DNA of 64,000 nt from Lumbricus terrestris (GCA_949752735.1 OX457043.1:41846087-41910086); one strand, 5' to 3'. Shown: positions 11,040 through 23,487, counted from the stretch's first letter. The notes: generated from the sequence alone by a model not told the origin. A program made the numbers and translations.

Positions 11040-11220
11040 TAGTTAGCTTGTTTGTCGATGATAGTTTAGTAATTATATTATATTTAACTTTTGATTATAA
11101 TTTGCACATTTTTATTACCTATTATTACTTCTATGTATTATAATGATGTTCTGTGTCCCATTGTGCGTTTGCAAGTGGAGTAATAAAGAAAATACTTACT
11201 TACTTACTTACTTTACTTAA
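11040..11220 (+). mobile_element. LINE 3' UTR-like end with (ACTT)n tail
   Basis: TGTGCGTTTGCAAGTGGAG then TAATAAAGAAAATACTTACT with ACTT repeats: a polyA-signal-like AATAAA plus short-repeat tail, typical of non-LTR element 3' ends. Confidence 0.5.
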
Positions 11221-11439
11221 ATGAGATCTTAGCTTAAGGAAAAACTCACAATGCATGAGAAAGATCAAACCAAACCGTTCAAACACACTAATACGACATC
11301 AAGCATAATCGGAACAGAGAGAAGATTTCTAGATAAGAGACTGCGTACGTTTTTCAATTCATTTATTGCCATGCATGGGCACTAGCAGGTATTTTGCAAT
11401 GGGTGGAGCACTATAATATTGTTATTAAAATTATTGACT

Positions 11440-11760
11440 TTTTGTATAGCGCACCTTCAATGTAATCGATTCAGAAGCGCTCCCAGTCCAACAACGGCTA
11501 AATAAACTAGTTTTTAAGTGACAAAGAAACATAGTGATGTGCACAAGGCGGAGTGCAACAGGGGCCTATTCCAGGTTCTATAATCTATAGGACCGGAAAC
11601 TGAGAAATAGCGCCGCTGCATTATAGCAGTTCGAGAACGAAGGGGTCAAGAGTTCAGCTATATAGTGGTCACTGTTAAATGTTTGTAGAAAGAGATTTGT
11701 AAAATGCACTGCAGGAAATTAGGAACACGGGTTTCAAAGACGTTTCTTAGTATAAAATGC
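11440..11760 (-). pseudogene. Decayed LINE 3' end with SINE-A-type tail
   Basis: TATAGCGCACCTTCAA...CAGAAGCGCTCCCAG on the plus strand matches the SINE/LINE tail. Upstream of it (higher coordinates) lie about 270 bases of non-SINE sequence, as expected for the partner LINE, with no intact frame. Confidence 0.5.
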
Positions 11761-11841
11761 TCAATTTCATTTTGCGTAGGCCTATTATTATTAAACCCAT
11801 GCCTACCATTAGTCAATCTCCATCATACATATAGTAGGCCT

Positions 11842-11849
11842 ATCATTAG
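11842..11849. repeat. Left 8-bp target-site duplication
   Basis: ATCATTAG, repeated exactly at 13748-13755 on the other side of the hAT-like element. Confidence 0.9.
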
Positions 11850-13747
11850 CATGGTGTAAGAAGGGATGGTGTGCGCACTTGGCTGAAATTTGTGGCTAAA
11901 GTCGCTAGATGACGATGGCGTTCGTAGTTGACGGACCTCGCCCATAAACCTAATGGAATTTCATGATATTGTATGGCATACATACTTATACTCCTTCACT
12001 GCGCGTCCGTTCCCTAATGCCAGTCTCATTTCTGGGCGAAGGAGGAGGGCGACACAAATTATCTTTGCTATGTTCTGTTCCATTTGCTCTTTGTCTCCTT
12101 TTCTCCTTTGTTCCGTGTTCTCTGTTCCATGTGATGCTATGTGTTCCCTGTGTTCCAATGTTCTCTATGTCCTCTGACCCTGATGTTCCTATCGATGTTC
12201 CGTGTTCCCTTGTTCTCTGTGATGCGCCTTCTGTTCCCTGTTAATTGATGTTCCGTGTTCCCTGTGTTCCTTGTTCCCTGATGTTCCATGTGATATACCA
12301 GGTTCCTAATGTTCCATGGGCCTTAATTGTTTATATCTCTTATATTCCACGGACCTTGTTGTTATTTCGCGCCCTTTGTTTTCTAATGTCGCAGGCGTTC
12401 AATGTGATGTTCCTTGTGTTCCCTGGTGTTCCCTGTTTTTTATGTCCCACAGCCCTTGCTACATATTCCGCGTTCCATATGTTCCTTAATATTTCTGATG
12501 TTTTTTCCTGATGATTCATGTTTCTTAATTATGTTTCGCGTTCCTTGTTCCTTAATGTTTCTGATGTTCCCTCAGGTGTCCCATGTTCCTTATGCTCCAT
12601 GGTCTTTGTTGCGTGTTCCGCGTTTCGTATTTTTAATGCCTCTGAAGCTCCCGCGATGTTCCTTGTTTCTAATGTTCCCTGATGTTCCTTGTGTTCCTCA
12701 TTCCTTGTTGAACATTCCGGGTTCCTTGTTCCTTAATGTTTCTTGTGTTCCCTCTTATGTTCCCTGTTCTCTGCGTTCCACGGACCTTGTTGCGTGTTCC
12801 ACATTCCGTGTTCTGTTTTCCAGTGATGATCCATGTTCCTTACGTTCCCTGATGTTCCATGTTCCTTGTGTTTCACATTCCTTGTTCCACATTCCGTGTT
12901 CCATGTATCTTAATGGTTCTGATCTTCCCTCTTATGTTCCATGTTCCTTACGTTCCACAGACCCTGTTGCGTGTTCCACATTCCGTGTTCTTATATGTTT
13001 CTCATTTTCCCGTGATGTTCCAGGTTCTTTATGTTCCATGGTCCTTGTTGTATATTGCTTATGTTCCACGGCCCTTGTTGTTTGTTCCGCGTCTTTTGTT
13101 TTCTGATGTCTCTGGTGTTCCATGTGATGTTTCATGTTCTTAAGTTCCGTGATGTTCCCTGTTCTTTTTGTTCCGCATTCCTTGTTCTTCACTGATTCTG
13201 ATTTTCCCTGAAGTTCCATGTTCCATATGTCACCTGATGGTCCATATGTTCCTTGTGTTCCAATTCCTTGTTGCACTTTCCATATTCCAAGTTCTTTAAT
13301 GTTTCCGATGTTTCCCCTGATGTTCCATGTTCCTTACGTTCTGCAGTCCTTGTGGCATGTTCTGTAATGCATGCATGTTCCGTCTTCCTCGTCCTATATA
13401 TTCTCTGAACAATGTTCTCTGTGATGCTTCATGTTCTTTACGTTCCACGCTCTTTGTTGTATATTCGCTTCGGCCTTTGTTCCCTGGTGTTCTGTATGAC
13501 GTTCCATGTTCCCTGCAATGTTACCTGATCCTCATCGCCCCTTATATGTTCCAAGTGATACTCCCTGCTATGTTCCTGCCCTCTCCTTGTCCATATGTTC
13601 CATGTTTCGAACGTTTCTTATACTTCTTGCTCTATATTGTATATGCTGCCAACCATCAACTGGGGACAGCAGCGCCACCTGCTGAAATGCCAAAAACAAT
13701 GTATGGCCAGTATAAGAAGTGCGCACACCATCCCTTCTTACACCATG
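11850..13747. mobile_element. 1.9-kb hAT-like non-autonomous element with internal GTTCC array
   Basis: The 31-bp termini (11850-11880, starting CATGGTGTAAG, and 13717-13747) are perfect inverted repeats. They are flanked by an exact 8-bp TSD, the hallmark of the hAT superfamily. The inside has no transposase-like frame. Instead about 12070-13640 is a degenerate array of GTTCC/TTCC(C/A/T)TG units. Frames of 93-230 codons within it simply translate this repeat. Confidence 0.9.
12070..13640. repeat. Degenerate GTTCC (GGAAC) tandem array inside a transposon
   Basis: TGTTCC-type pentamer-to-decamer units with higher-order structure: the block CCTTGTTGCGTGTTCC recurs at about 12605, 12785 and 12965 (spacing about 180 bp). 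On the minus strand the units are GGAAC, rich in the ETS core GGAA. Confidence 0.9.
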
Positions 13748-14013
13748 ATCATTAGTATAGACTCTATTTAGAACTTAGGCCCGTCATTAGTAGGCACTAA
13801 GCCTATCATTATTTTGTGCTTTTGCGCGAAGAAATTTGCTTAAAACCAAAAAGCAGTAATCTGTAGGCTTAGTTTAGAAAGGTCTAATATTTTGAGGGGA
13901 GGAGATGTGACCCTCTAGCCCCTGTGTTTTGGTGCCCATGTTTTTGACTAACTCTCTGAATGTTTTGCTGATTTTGTAAGGGCTACACATTTTTTGTGTA
14001 GTTTACTGATATT

Positions 14014-14212
14014 CAGGGCTGTTTTAAAGGAATTTTAAGAACTGCACATTGCACAACCCCTTATTTCCTTTCCCATCCTCCATGGTAAATTACTTCCAAT
14101 TGGAGGACAATGACCTTTTGCTAGTTTTAACTGTACAGAAATGCTTCTACAACTGCACAAATCCATTTAGAACTGCACATTTTGTGTACAAATGCACGTT
14201 AAAAAGGCCCTG
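14014..14212. mobile_element. 199-bp MITE, GTGCAG family, copy 1
   Basis: Termini CAGGGCTGTTTTAA and TTAAAAAGGCCCTG are inverted. The flanks CTGATATT / CTGATATC match 7 of 8 as a TSD. The interior carries repeated AACTGCACA motifs. Confidence 0.75.
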
Positions 14213-14419
14213 CTGATATCCCAGTCGCTGCATCGTGGTTTCATTGGTTTAACAAAGGATCGATGAAATCTGTAACCGCGTTGGAAATGCCGTCCTGGGA
14301 AACATGTACATCACAGGAATCAATGGGACATCTCGTCGTGCAGGTCTTGCCTTTGATCTCTAGCAATATATTTATTGAATGTGTTACATTGATTGTCATT
14401 GGTTTTTCACTATAACCGT

Positions 14420-14600
14420 GTTCGATGAACCTTGGCTCAGAGCTGGGTATTTGCTCCCTCCACGTGGAATGACTTCCCCCTCTTCCACGTGGAATGGCTT
14501 TCCGCCCCTCTTTTACGGGCTAAGCCCATGTCTGGCACTTCCGCTCATCCACTCGCTCTCTCAAGGGCTGGCCTTTTTAGGCATATAGGCAAAACAGGCA
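14420..14600 (+). pseudogene. Probable LINE ORF2 3' remnant
   Basis: Frame-shifted fragments read like FAPSTWNDFP and LHVEWLPPLP, resembling the FxxAxPxxWNxLP block of non-LTR ORF2 C-termini. Weak. Confidence 0.3.
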
Positions 14601-14934
14601 GTTGCCTCGGGCGCCTCAATCTAGGGGGCACTATCTTCACACAAAAAAATGTGTTCAACAGTTCTATATTTTTCATATTTGAGGTCATGTTTTCCAATTC
14701 CGACAATTATTGAATTGAATTCAAGACTTCTCTAAGGTTTAGTCCACTAATAAACAGAAAAACAGCAAGGCCATGTCGAGCGTAATGCTCTCGCTGGTTT
14801 ATCATTGCGTTGTGACGTGGGGCGAACCGTAGGCCTATAGAGTATAGAGTTCAAATGTATGCCTTGCCTAGGCGCCAAATGTATGCGTTTCCTGGGTTGC
14901 CATTTAGAATATAGGGCCGTTCTAACGGGATATT

Positions 14935-15340
14935 CTATCTCCCTTTAGAGCAATTGGGGGGGGGGTGAATTGATGTATCCCCCGGATGGAATATACCGGT
15001 AGAGATTATCCGGGGAGATAAACCCTATTTTTTATCTCTATTTATCCCTATTTTTGAAAAATGCGAATAATTGAGAAAATTATGCTGTAGTAAAAATTTG
15101 AAGTGACTACAATTGTTTTAAGCGTCCTAAGCAATGTTCAGAGCAAGGCAACTCGAATTTATTTAGTGACTCTATAAGTGTTCTTAAGTGTTCTTAAGTG
15201 TTCTAAATGTTCTAAGTGCTCCAAAGCCAAAGCAAACAAAATTGTCTAATCTTAGTGTTATTCTTCAAAACGAAGCAGATGGAAGTTTGTTCGCCAAATT
15301 AAATATACGAGGAAGTAACTTTTTCAAGACACAGGTCGTG
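14935..15340. mobile_element. MITE, TGACACGAAA family, diverged copy
   Basis: Aligns over most of its length to the better-preserved element at 54327-54779: the CCCCCGGATGGAAT, AAAAATGCG, CCTAAGCAATG and AGTGTTCTTAAGTGTT blocks are shared. Boundaries are uncertain. Confidence 0.6.
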
Positions 15341-15516
15341 CCATGCGCATGTCTTCTAAGCAGCGATTTATATAGGAACCGAAGCAACGATTACCTGTTA
15401 AGAGCGCCTCTTGGTTCGTGCTTTCTTCTTGACTGCAGGAACGAGGTATATCGTTGGCATAAAGATCATAAAAACGGATGAGATCGACACCCGCAAGCTC
15501 ACCCATCCCCCCCTTA

Positions 15517-15741
15517 CAAGGCCGTAGCCAGGATTTGATTTCTGGGGTGTTCACTCACCAATTTACCTTCCTAAAAATCTGATGACTTTTTTTAGTCATC
15601 CCGCATATTTCGGGGGGTGTTTTCATGGTTTTCTTTCATGGGTTTTACATCATGTGCTCGTAAATGCATTAAATTATTTTTTGACATTTTCCATTTCGGG
15701 GGGTGTTCAAACACCCAAAACACCCCCTAGCTACGGCCTTG
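15517..15741. mobile_element. 225-bp hAT-like MITE, CAAGGCCGTAGC family, copy A
   Basis: Termini CAAGGCCGTAGC and GCTACGGCCTTG, with exact 8-bp TSD CCCCCTTA (15509-15516 and 15742-15749). Confidence 0.9.
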
Positions 15742-16154
15742 CCCCCTTATAAGGTTGACTTACTCAGTGTTCCACTCTGTAGGAGCAACTGTACAATTAG
15801 CAACATAGGACAGATAAGCGCCTTACAGGCTGCCATGGCATGCAGATAAACTCTAAACGGCTGCAACACCATAATATAATTATTATTGTACTGCGTAAAA
15901 TTTACTTGTCGGTTTCAGTCACAAGGTGAATATTTTAAACAACCAAGCCACAAAATGCGCCACATAAACAAGCCATAGGAGCCATTCGTACTACACACGG
16001 CACAAATTAATCTTAGGCAGCACCTTGCTGTCTCTCTTATTGACCCCCAATCCCCCATGGTATGTAATGGACTCCCGCTGTCCCTACCCCATAGGCCTAC
16101 GCCTATAGGGTTTGCTCATGCTTTTATCGCAGCCTTGAAACCGCCATTTTCTGC

Positions 16155-16240
16155 CGAAGCTGAAATGAGTCGGGAGTGCTCCCGAGTAGTAACTTTGAAA
16201 GGAAGCTGCATAAACCACCACAATGAATGAATAAATGAAT
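16155..16240 (+). mobile_element. SINE/LINE tail fragment
   Basis: GGGAGTGCTCCCGAGTAGTA then CTTTGAAAGGAAGCT and AATGAATGAATAAATGAA: a decayed copy of the shared 3' tail with a short-repeat end. Confidence 0.45.
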
Positions 16241-16429
16241 TGTACATAATACTTGAACGCGGCAGGATATACTATGCACCTCAAGCTAAACAAAATCCTG
16301 TATTTTATTGGCCAGCAGGCAATTTTTTCGATCCTCTATACTGTCGCTCAACAAACGAAGATTTCTTAGGCTTATAATTATAGCTACACTGTATTTGTAA
16401 AATACGGTGTCGTACTCTACGTAATATGT

Positions 16430-16570
16430 TCCGCCATTATTGATCACAACGAGGGCATTTTATATCGACGAGTCGCGCATGCGCACCGAAGACGATTCGT
16501 TCAAAATGTTCCCGTTGTTAGTTCGGACCGGAAGCGGATGGAAGTCGTTAGAGAACAGGATCGTATAATT
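16430..16570. promoter_or_regulatory. Promoter-like cluster: NRF1, ETS and YY1-type sites
   Basis: CGCGCATGCGCA (16474-16485) fits the NRF1 palindrome. ACCGGAAGCGG (about 16528-16538) is a strong ETS site, and CCGCCATTATT (about 16432) is YY1-like. Such combinations mark TATA-less promoters. No exon is recognised beside it. The hAT-like insertion at 16571 separates it from further TTTCCGG and CTCCGGAT motifs at 18577-18601. Confidence 0.4.
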
Positions 16571-18568
16571 CAGTGGCGCAACCAGGGGGGTGCTGGGGGG
16601 GTGCTTGAGCACCCCCCAGGGCTAAAAAGGTGACCCACGCAATTTTTCCAAATCCGATGAGTTTTTTGTGGGTGGGGTGGGGGGGTAGGGGTCTTTCGGT
16701 CTTTCAGTCATTCAGATTACACAATCAAGCAACTTCTTTCATTCTTCTGTATTATAATTTTAGTCAAATTCATGGTTCATAAAGCACTTGATTTTAGTGT
16801 TTAGCTGATCTACCTGAGTTTGTCTGAGTCTCGAGAATTTGCCTATCCTGTACCTTTGCATCACAGTACTGTATCTCTCCAATTGATTGATTATATGTTA
16901 CGACTTAATTGATAGAACCGTGTGTGCAATTTGTTTGCAAAATTTGACAAAATGATTATGTTTTTAGTTGCTGCATGTTTTTTTTTATAATTATTGTCTT
17001 ACATAAACTGCCATAGTCTATTACACCATGAGCTTATTTCCTATTATATAATTATAATTTTATTATTTATTATCATAATAATTATAATTATGATACCATC
17101 ATATGATATTATAATGTGCATAACTTACGGTAGCCTACTGTTATTGGCGGATATTTAGGGCGATAGGGGAGACGTAAGTAATTGTTAGGCAACAGACTGA
17201 AGTCTTAAACCCCCAAAGTTTTTGGTAAGTGGACGGAGATGCTTATATCCCCCAATATGTCATAAAATATTTCTTAAATATTTTTAAAAGTTTCTGCAAT
17301 GTTATCCACTGTGTATCCATAATGAACAATTATTTTAAGACGACAGCCTAAAACGTTGTCACTACAGTGTGTGTAAATTAAAAAAACAATTCTTAGACGA
17401 TGGGGGGGCATTTATTGGAATCTTATATCACATCTCTGAGCACCAAAATCATGAGTTATTTTGTAAAAACGACAGCTTTAAAAGTCACGGTGCACTGTGC
17501 AAACCCAAAATTTTAAAGTAATTTTGAGACAACACTCTGAAATTTTTAATTAAAATCTATGACTATCAGCATTGAAAATGAGCAATTTTATTAAGATGAC
17601 AGCTTAAAAGCCTACCATTACAGTATGGAAATTAAAACAATGGGGAGGGGCATTGAAATCTTGCACCATGTCTTTCAGCAATGAAATCATGATAAATTTC
17701 GCTAAAATGACACCCTAAAATGATACCACTGCAGTGTGGAAATAAAAAATTCTATGTTGGGGAGGAGGCACATCCCCCTGCCCAAACCCATTCCCCTGCT
17801 AGACCTATATGTTGAAATCTGAAATCACTTTTTTTATCAGCACGGAAGGTTTAGAGTTATTTTGCTAAGTTGACATCTTAGAATGGTACCATAATAAACG
17901 TGGAAAATCTGAATTTTTATAATTGTGAGTATATTCATTGAAGTTTAGACCACTCTTGTCAGCATTGAAATAGTATAGCAATTTTGCTTTAGATGACAAC
18001 TTAAGATGCCGCCATTGCAGTGTGGAAATTAGAAAATTTCTGATGTGGAGGGGCATATCCCCTCCCAAGGGTCCTGCCCTCTCGGCGCCACGTGCTTCGG
18101 AGATTTTCCGTCGGATGCTCACCTTTTCCCAGAAACCTTGATTCCCCGGGAAGGGACTAGAAAAAAACACAGGTTATTGGGGGGGGCGAGGGGCTAGATT
18201 AAACATTGGTTATTAATTCTGCCACTCGCGGGAAGAGAAGAACTAAGACCCTTTGTTTTATCTAAACAAATGGGTAAGGACATTATTTTTGTATGTCCTA
18301 AACCGTGTTTTTCAGAAGTTTTCATGACTTTATCGCTCATAAATAAAGCTGGCAAACAAAAGCCTGAAACACGCTCTAGCTGATGCCAAAAGTAAAACAT
18401 GCTTTGGTTTCTGGGGCTCCGCCCCAGATCCCGCTGGGGAGCTTACGACGCTCCTCCAGACCCCTAGTCGGCATTGGCTTCGTGCCTTCGGCACTCGCTG
18501 CTTCGCACCTTCGGCGCTTACAATAATTCTGAGCACCCCCCCAGGAACATTTTCTGGTTGCGCCCCTG
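16571..18568. mobile_element. 2.0-kb hAT-like non-autonomous element with ~125-bp internal repeats
   Basis: Termini CAGTGGCGCAACCAG and CTGGTTGCGCCCCTG are inverted with one mismatch. The exact 8-bp TSD GTATAATT lies at 16563-16570 and 18569-18576. No transposase frame. Inside 17330-18080 about six degenerate units recur (GATGACAGC...CCATTGCAGTGTGGAAATT...GGGGAGGGGCAT). A GGGGCTCCGCCCC hairpin lies near 18414. Confidence 0.9.
17330..18080. repeat. ~125-bp degenerate tandem repeat
   Basis: The landmark GA(C/T)GACAGC/CACC...ACTGCAGTGTGGAAAT recurs near 17339, 17468, 17595, 17705, 17870 and 17993. The same unit occurs once at about 46120-46260 and once, split by TATG repeats, at about 57393-57560. 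Confidence 0.8.
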
Positions 18569-18668
18569 GTATAATTATTTCCGGTTGGATTCGCTCCGGA
18601 TTGAACGCAAGACGATAGTTAATTACACCTTCTTCCCACTAAGACTAACGATTGACTTCATCGTTCAT

Positions 18669-18902
18669 TGTGGGCGCGGTGGTGTATAGTGGGTGTGATC
18701 GTTGCCTTGCAGCCGGACGGTTGCAGGTTCGAATCCACCTCAAGTCGCCGCGTAGGGACCTTGGGCAAGTCCTTCACTTGCAATTGCTCAGCGCTTCGGC
18801 GTGAAACTGCGATGCGGGGTGTCCGTGTTGTGGTCGGGAGCGTCTCTGAGTAGAGATCTTGTAGGGGCGCTATAACAAGTGCACATACAAACATACAAAC
18901 AT
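18669..18902 (+). mobile_element. SINE family A, copy 4
   Basis: Near-complete: head GCGGTGGTGTATAGTGG, B-box GGTTCGAATCC, core CTTGGGCAAGTCCTTCAC, tail GAGTAGAGATCTTGTAGGGG, then ACATACAAACATACAAACAT. It shows the CATA-like 3' tail before expansion. Confidence 0.88.
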
Positions 18903-19645
18903 CAGGATCTATGGGATGGCCCGTAGGTGTTCACTGCATTGTATATCACCTTTTTTCCAGAGTCCCCGATCTTGCGTTGCTTTTTTTATTAAGCTTTGTA
19001 GATCTTGTTTTACAGTTTACACCAGTCCCTGATGTCATCAATCCTTTCTATCCTTATCATAGGTCTCCTCCAGGCTCCATTCCCATTCATAGTTTCGGGC
19101 ATCACTGCACTTATTTTTCTATTATCATCCATGCTGCATGTAAGTTATGTGAAAATGTTCAATTTTTCGTTAAATTACCCTGGATAACCATTTGTAGATG
19201 GTTGATCACTGATTACCGCGATTGGTCATTTCTATAAATGAAACAAATCTCTATTATCTTTTATTAGCCAAAAGTCTATTCTGTGAATGATACATGTATA
19301 TATATTATTTTCTTTTATTATAGAAGCATGATGGTTTTGTTTCTGTGAATAATTGGTCCCTGAATCACTGAAATGGTCCGTTCGTGTAGATTATTGACCA
19401 CTGCAGCTTATACGTCTCTGACCACATTCAGACGTCTGACCATTCAGACGATCAATCAGTCTTTATCTTTCTTCTCGTGCGGCATCTTCGTGATTAGCTA
19501 TGAACACGGACATTTATATTGCGCATTATCAGATGCCTGCAAATGTGCTATATATGATGTATTGTCCATTATATGTATTGTATATACTGCCTACTGGAAT
19601 AGATTCCAATTGATAGTAATAATATGTGTAACATAAGACGAATAG

Positions 19646-19745
19646 ATGGTTGGATGGATGGATGAATGGATGGATGGATGGATGGATGGAAGGAAGGACG
19701 AACGGATGGACAGAAAGAAAGACAGACAGACAGATAGATAGATGG
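19646..19745. repeat. (GGAT)n and GACA microsatellite
   Basis: GGATGGATGGATGGATGGAA units, then GACAGACAGACAGATAGATA. Confidence 0.9.
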
Positions 19746-19799
19746 ATTATTGACCAAGACTCTCATATAGGCAATTCTTTATATATATATATATACATA

Positions 19800-20359
19800 T
19801 GTAATGGTGCTGCTGACGCATATAGGATAATACAGAGAGATGGAGCAACAGACAGACAGACAGAGACAGGTAGAGAGCAAGAGGAAGACAGACAGACTAA
19901 CTACAGGTAGAGAGTGGGCTGAGCAACGGAGCAGCAGTGGATGACCAACCGACCAATAGGATTAAGACACAGCCCAAGAAGTTAGGAGCGTCCCTATAAA
20001 AGACCCGGACAATAGAAACTCAGGAGTTCTCAGCTTAGCTCAGAAATCAGACAAGTAGTAAGCAGTCAACTTAGGGAGCTAGCCGGGGCTGCGGCCCTCG
20101 GCCGATTCTAACTAGTCATAAGTTAGTCTATAGTTTAAGAAGTGAAGTTGATCATAAGATCTTAGTTATCAATGAGTTTACAGTTTACACCATCTAACCA
20201 ATAAACTCTGACTGTGTCATCGCTCTGAATTGTCATCGTTGTCAAGAAATCTGCTGTTACATTTATCTACTAATAAAACTCTGGATCATTGTGAGACTCA
20301 GTTCCCTTGTCATTCCTGGTCATCAACTTGTATTCGCCAAGGACCAGAAGGACACTATA
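19800..20359 (+). repeat. 5' LTR
   Basis: Begins TGTAATGG. TATAAAAG at 19995-20002 is a TATA box, with transcription expected about 25-30 bp later. AATAAA occurs at 20200-20205 and 20272-20277. By eye only one substitution separates it from the 3' LTR (G at 20176, A in the partner). Confidence 0.85.
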
Positions 20360-20362
20360 AAT

Positions 20363-20623
20363 ATGGTGGATGAACCAATCGATTCTTCGTACTCTCCAGC
20401 CAACGAGTTTCCCGGATCAGCCATCGAACAGCCAGCAAGTTACACAAGCCAACATCATTCAACCCACTGGAGACGCGTCAACCAGCAACGTCGACGTCAC
20501 CGAGAGACACACATCATGTCATCACCGCGCACGACAGCCTACAACTTCTGTTCGATAGCCTGCTGTGTCTACGCATCAACCCACCCACCCACCCTTGCGT
20601 CGTCACCCGTTTTCATCGTCTAA
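20363..20623 (+). CDS. Short frame at start of LTR-element interior (possible gag remnant)
   Basis: An 86-codon frame starts MVDEPIDSSYSPANEF just after the LTR, where gag would begin. An overlapping frame from 20370 (MNQSILRTLQPTSF) is as long as 62 codons. No nucleocapsid zinc knuckle or other gag motif is visible, so this may be untranslated. Confidence 0.25.
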   Translation: MVDEPIDSSYSPANEFPGSAIEQPASYTSQHHSTHWRRVNQQRRRHRETHIMSSPRTTAYNFCSIACCVYASTHPPTLASSPVFIV

Positions 20624-23487
20624 CGTTGATTTCAACATGACTACCTACCAATCCATCCGTTATCCATCGCAAGCGCCAGCCAATCATCAGTACCGTTGAC
20701 GCTTATGTCGCAGTCATGCATCATCGCGTACGACAAACTTCAACTCCGGTAATGCTACAGTGTGTCTACGAAACCTTACGCTCAAGGTAACATTTCCATC
20801 GTCGTCAATCAATTGATCTTCTTAGCATCTTTACGTCAGTGCAATGCCTTCGACCATGTCTTCTCCACCGCGTACTCAGGACGGACACTCATCATCACCA
20901 TCACCACCACCGCCACCGAACTCTGTTTACCAATCAAGACCACCAACGCTTACAAAGACCACCACTCACTCCGCGCATGGACTCTTTTTCCTGGAAGACC
21001 AAATTCTGTGGAATTCCTATACTAGGGAACGTGTTACGAAGGAACGACAAACATGAACGCAACGTATTATCATAATTTTTAAAAATTAATACTGTTTATA
21101 ATTGTTTTCATTTATTCGCATGACAATGTGAACATAGCTTGTGCCTATTTTAACCATTTGATACGAGTAGGTATGGTTATTATTACGAATGTCTAATTAT
21201 TTTAATGTAGTTTATGCCGTACATTTAAAAACCTCATTTCTAGGAATTGCCTAGAACTGGCCTAAATGTTATTTGAGTAAGCGTTACAGCTTGAGGTATA
21301 ATAATGTGTTTAACATTTAACAGGCAGTTTCCCACAAATCATTGTGCTTTACGTTAGAACAGCCTATGCATAATTGTTTGACAGAATACAGTGAATGAAA
21401 TATACTTGAGGATAGAATGATGCAAGACGATCGAGATGTATGTCAGCAGCGGGTCGAAAGAAATTCAGGAGAAAGTGCGCATACGGAAACAGAATTCCTG
21501 CACCCTGAGAGAATATGAGTCAGATATATAAAGGCAGAGCGGTGTCTATAGTCTCAGGCACCCAAGTCAAGTACGGTACAGATAGCTATAGCCTTATCTA
21601 CTCACGAGACGATTATAATGTTAGGAGGCCCTTGCTATGATTGGCCAATGTGCATGCATGACGACCTTTTTGCATCATTTATGTTCAACACAGTTTATTG
21701 TATGCTCTGTTTTTGTAAAGATAATTTTTTGTATAGGCGTAGGAGTTGACTTCATAGGCGCCATGAAATCAGCTCTTACAAGGCACGTGGATATAAAATT
21801 TACTATTTGCCCTACACTACTTTGTACAAGCGGTCCGCTTCCAAAATTCGTTTTTCCTTTGCACTTCATGATTATGTTGGAATTTATAGAACATGTAGAC
21901 TGAATGGTTGATTGCATTTTTATTTTAAATTACAGAATAATTTATTTCTAGATTAGCATATTTTTTTATTACAATAGTCATTACACTGTAAGCTCATTTG
22001 ATTATTATTTTAAAATAATTGATGACAATTAGCTAATAATTTTGCGGTTTTCCAGGGACATTTAACTATTATGTTTGCGATGCTACTGAATAATTTTATT
22101 TTTGCTTTTTATGCTTACAATACTGATGAGGTTCGTGTTATAAGGAGTGCCTCTGAATAGATACTCTTGAAAAGGCACTATATAAATGTTTGAGATATAC
22201 GAACGAAATATATAGCAGGACAGTGTAGCCTAAGTCAGTTTGCATCTAGTCCCACTGAGTCATTCAGCAACTGTTAACTTTAGTCATTCTATTATCATCA
22301 TCATTGACAGACATGCACTTAGCAACGACTTTATCATCATCATCCTTGGACTCAACCATATACGTGTGTGTAGAGAGGATAAATTTAACCGACAGCCATA
22401 ACAGATGCGCAGTAATGTAACTCACAGGTAGGCTACCACTCAGAGATCAGACAGTCTCTAATTGAAATACTGCCCAGCAGCAGTACCACCACGAACAGAT
22501 ACACCAGCCCTCACCACCCACCACCAACCACAGCAACTGGTGGGATGCTTTAGTTCACACACATGCCAGCCAGAGATCAGAGCCTAATTAAAATCTTGAC
22601 CAGTAAATGGGCACCAACTGCCAGACAACAGCAGGGCACCAGCCACCAAAACCACCCACAGTTACACCCAGACCACCACCAACCCCATCACCCCACACAC
22701 CCACCACCATCCACGCTACACCAGTTGCTAGTAGCCATGTGTTATATTAGGAACTACCTTTAAAGCAGACACTCATGTCAAAATATCCATATCTATTTAT
22801 CTTAAGTTCTCGGCATCCGTATACCAACTGACCAGAGGAATCAGACCACTGACCAGTTCATTTATTCTTGAAGCACAGATGCCAGGAAACCATAATTACG
22901 ATTCCTCCTTAACAGCGTTAGTACCAAGCGCAGATACACACTCCCACGGTCGTCAGCATCCGAGTTAATTGGCTTAACTTCTAACGACCACTCGAGTCCA
23001 TCTCTAAGTGCACAGATGTCCACGTCCATATGTCTCTTGGAATGCTAATTCATCTTTGAAATCTCCTCTTAGGACAGAACACCCGTGATGTACATGATGT
23101 ATTAAATGCAGTTATAACGGTTAGTTAATGTGCGGGACCCTAGAGAAGCAATTGCAATGTGAGTAAGTGGCAACTTGATCATCCAAGGGCATGACCTTTG
23201 AGTCTAGCTGCTCTGTGGACCCGTGTGTGTAATCTCTAAGCGATTGGAATGAAAGCGTAATAGAAACGCGTAATCCTTACGAGATGTAGGCTTAAGCCTG
23301 ATTTTTTGTGGATCTTTGCCTGGGTACGACATTGCATTTATTGTTTCTTGTGTTTTGCTCATGGTTACTGTTTAACCTGTTTTTTTTACATCATGTTTAT
23401 TATGGCTCTTTATTCAAATTGCAGGAGCATATGTGTTTAACTGTATGATGCAGGGGCATCATCTTTTTTTTTTAAAGAGACGGCAGA
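20624..23487. other. Non-coding interior of the LTR element
   Basis: No pol-like frame. A CCACCACCAACC-rich stretch lies at 22480-22720. A SINE/LINE tail fragment is embedded at 22145-22195 (GGAGTGCCTCTGAATAG, GGCACTATATAAATG). The boundaries of any deletion cannot be judged. Confidence 0.55.

Noticed and set aside
12414..13106. 230-codon frame rich in VPCSLMFLMFP
   Set aside because: It is the translation of the GTTCC array inside the hAT-like element, with equal openness in other frames.
20363..23487. gag-pol of the LTR element
   Set aside because: No zinc knuckle, protease, RT or integrase motif in any frame; only short frames.
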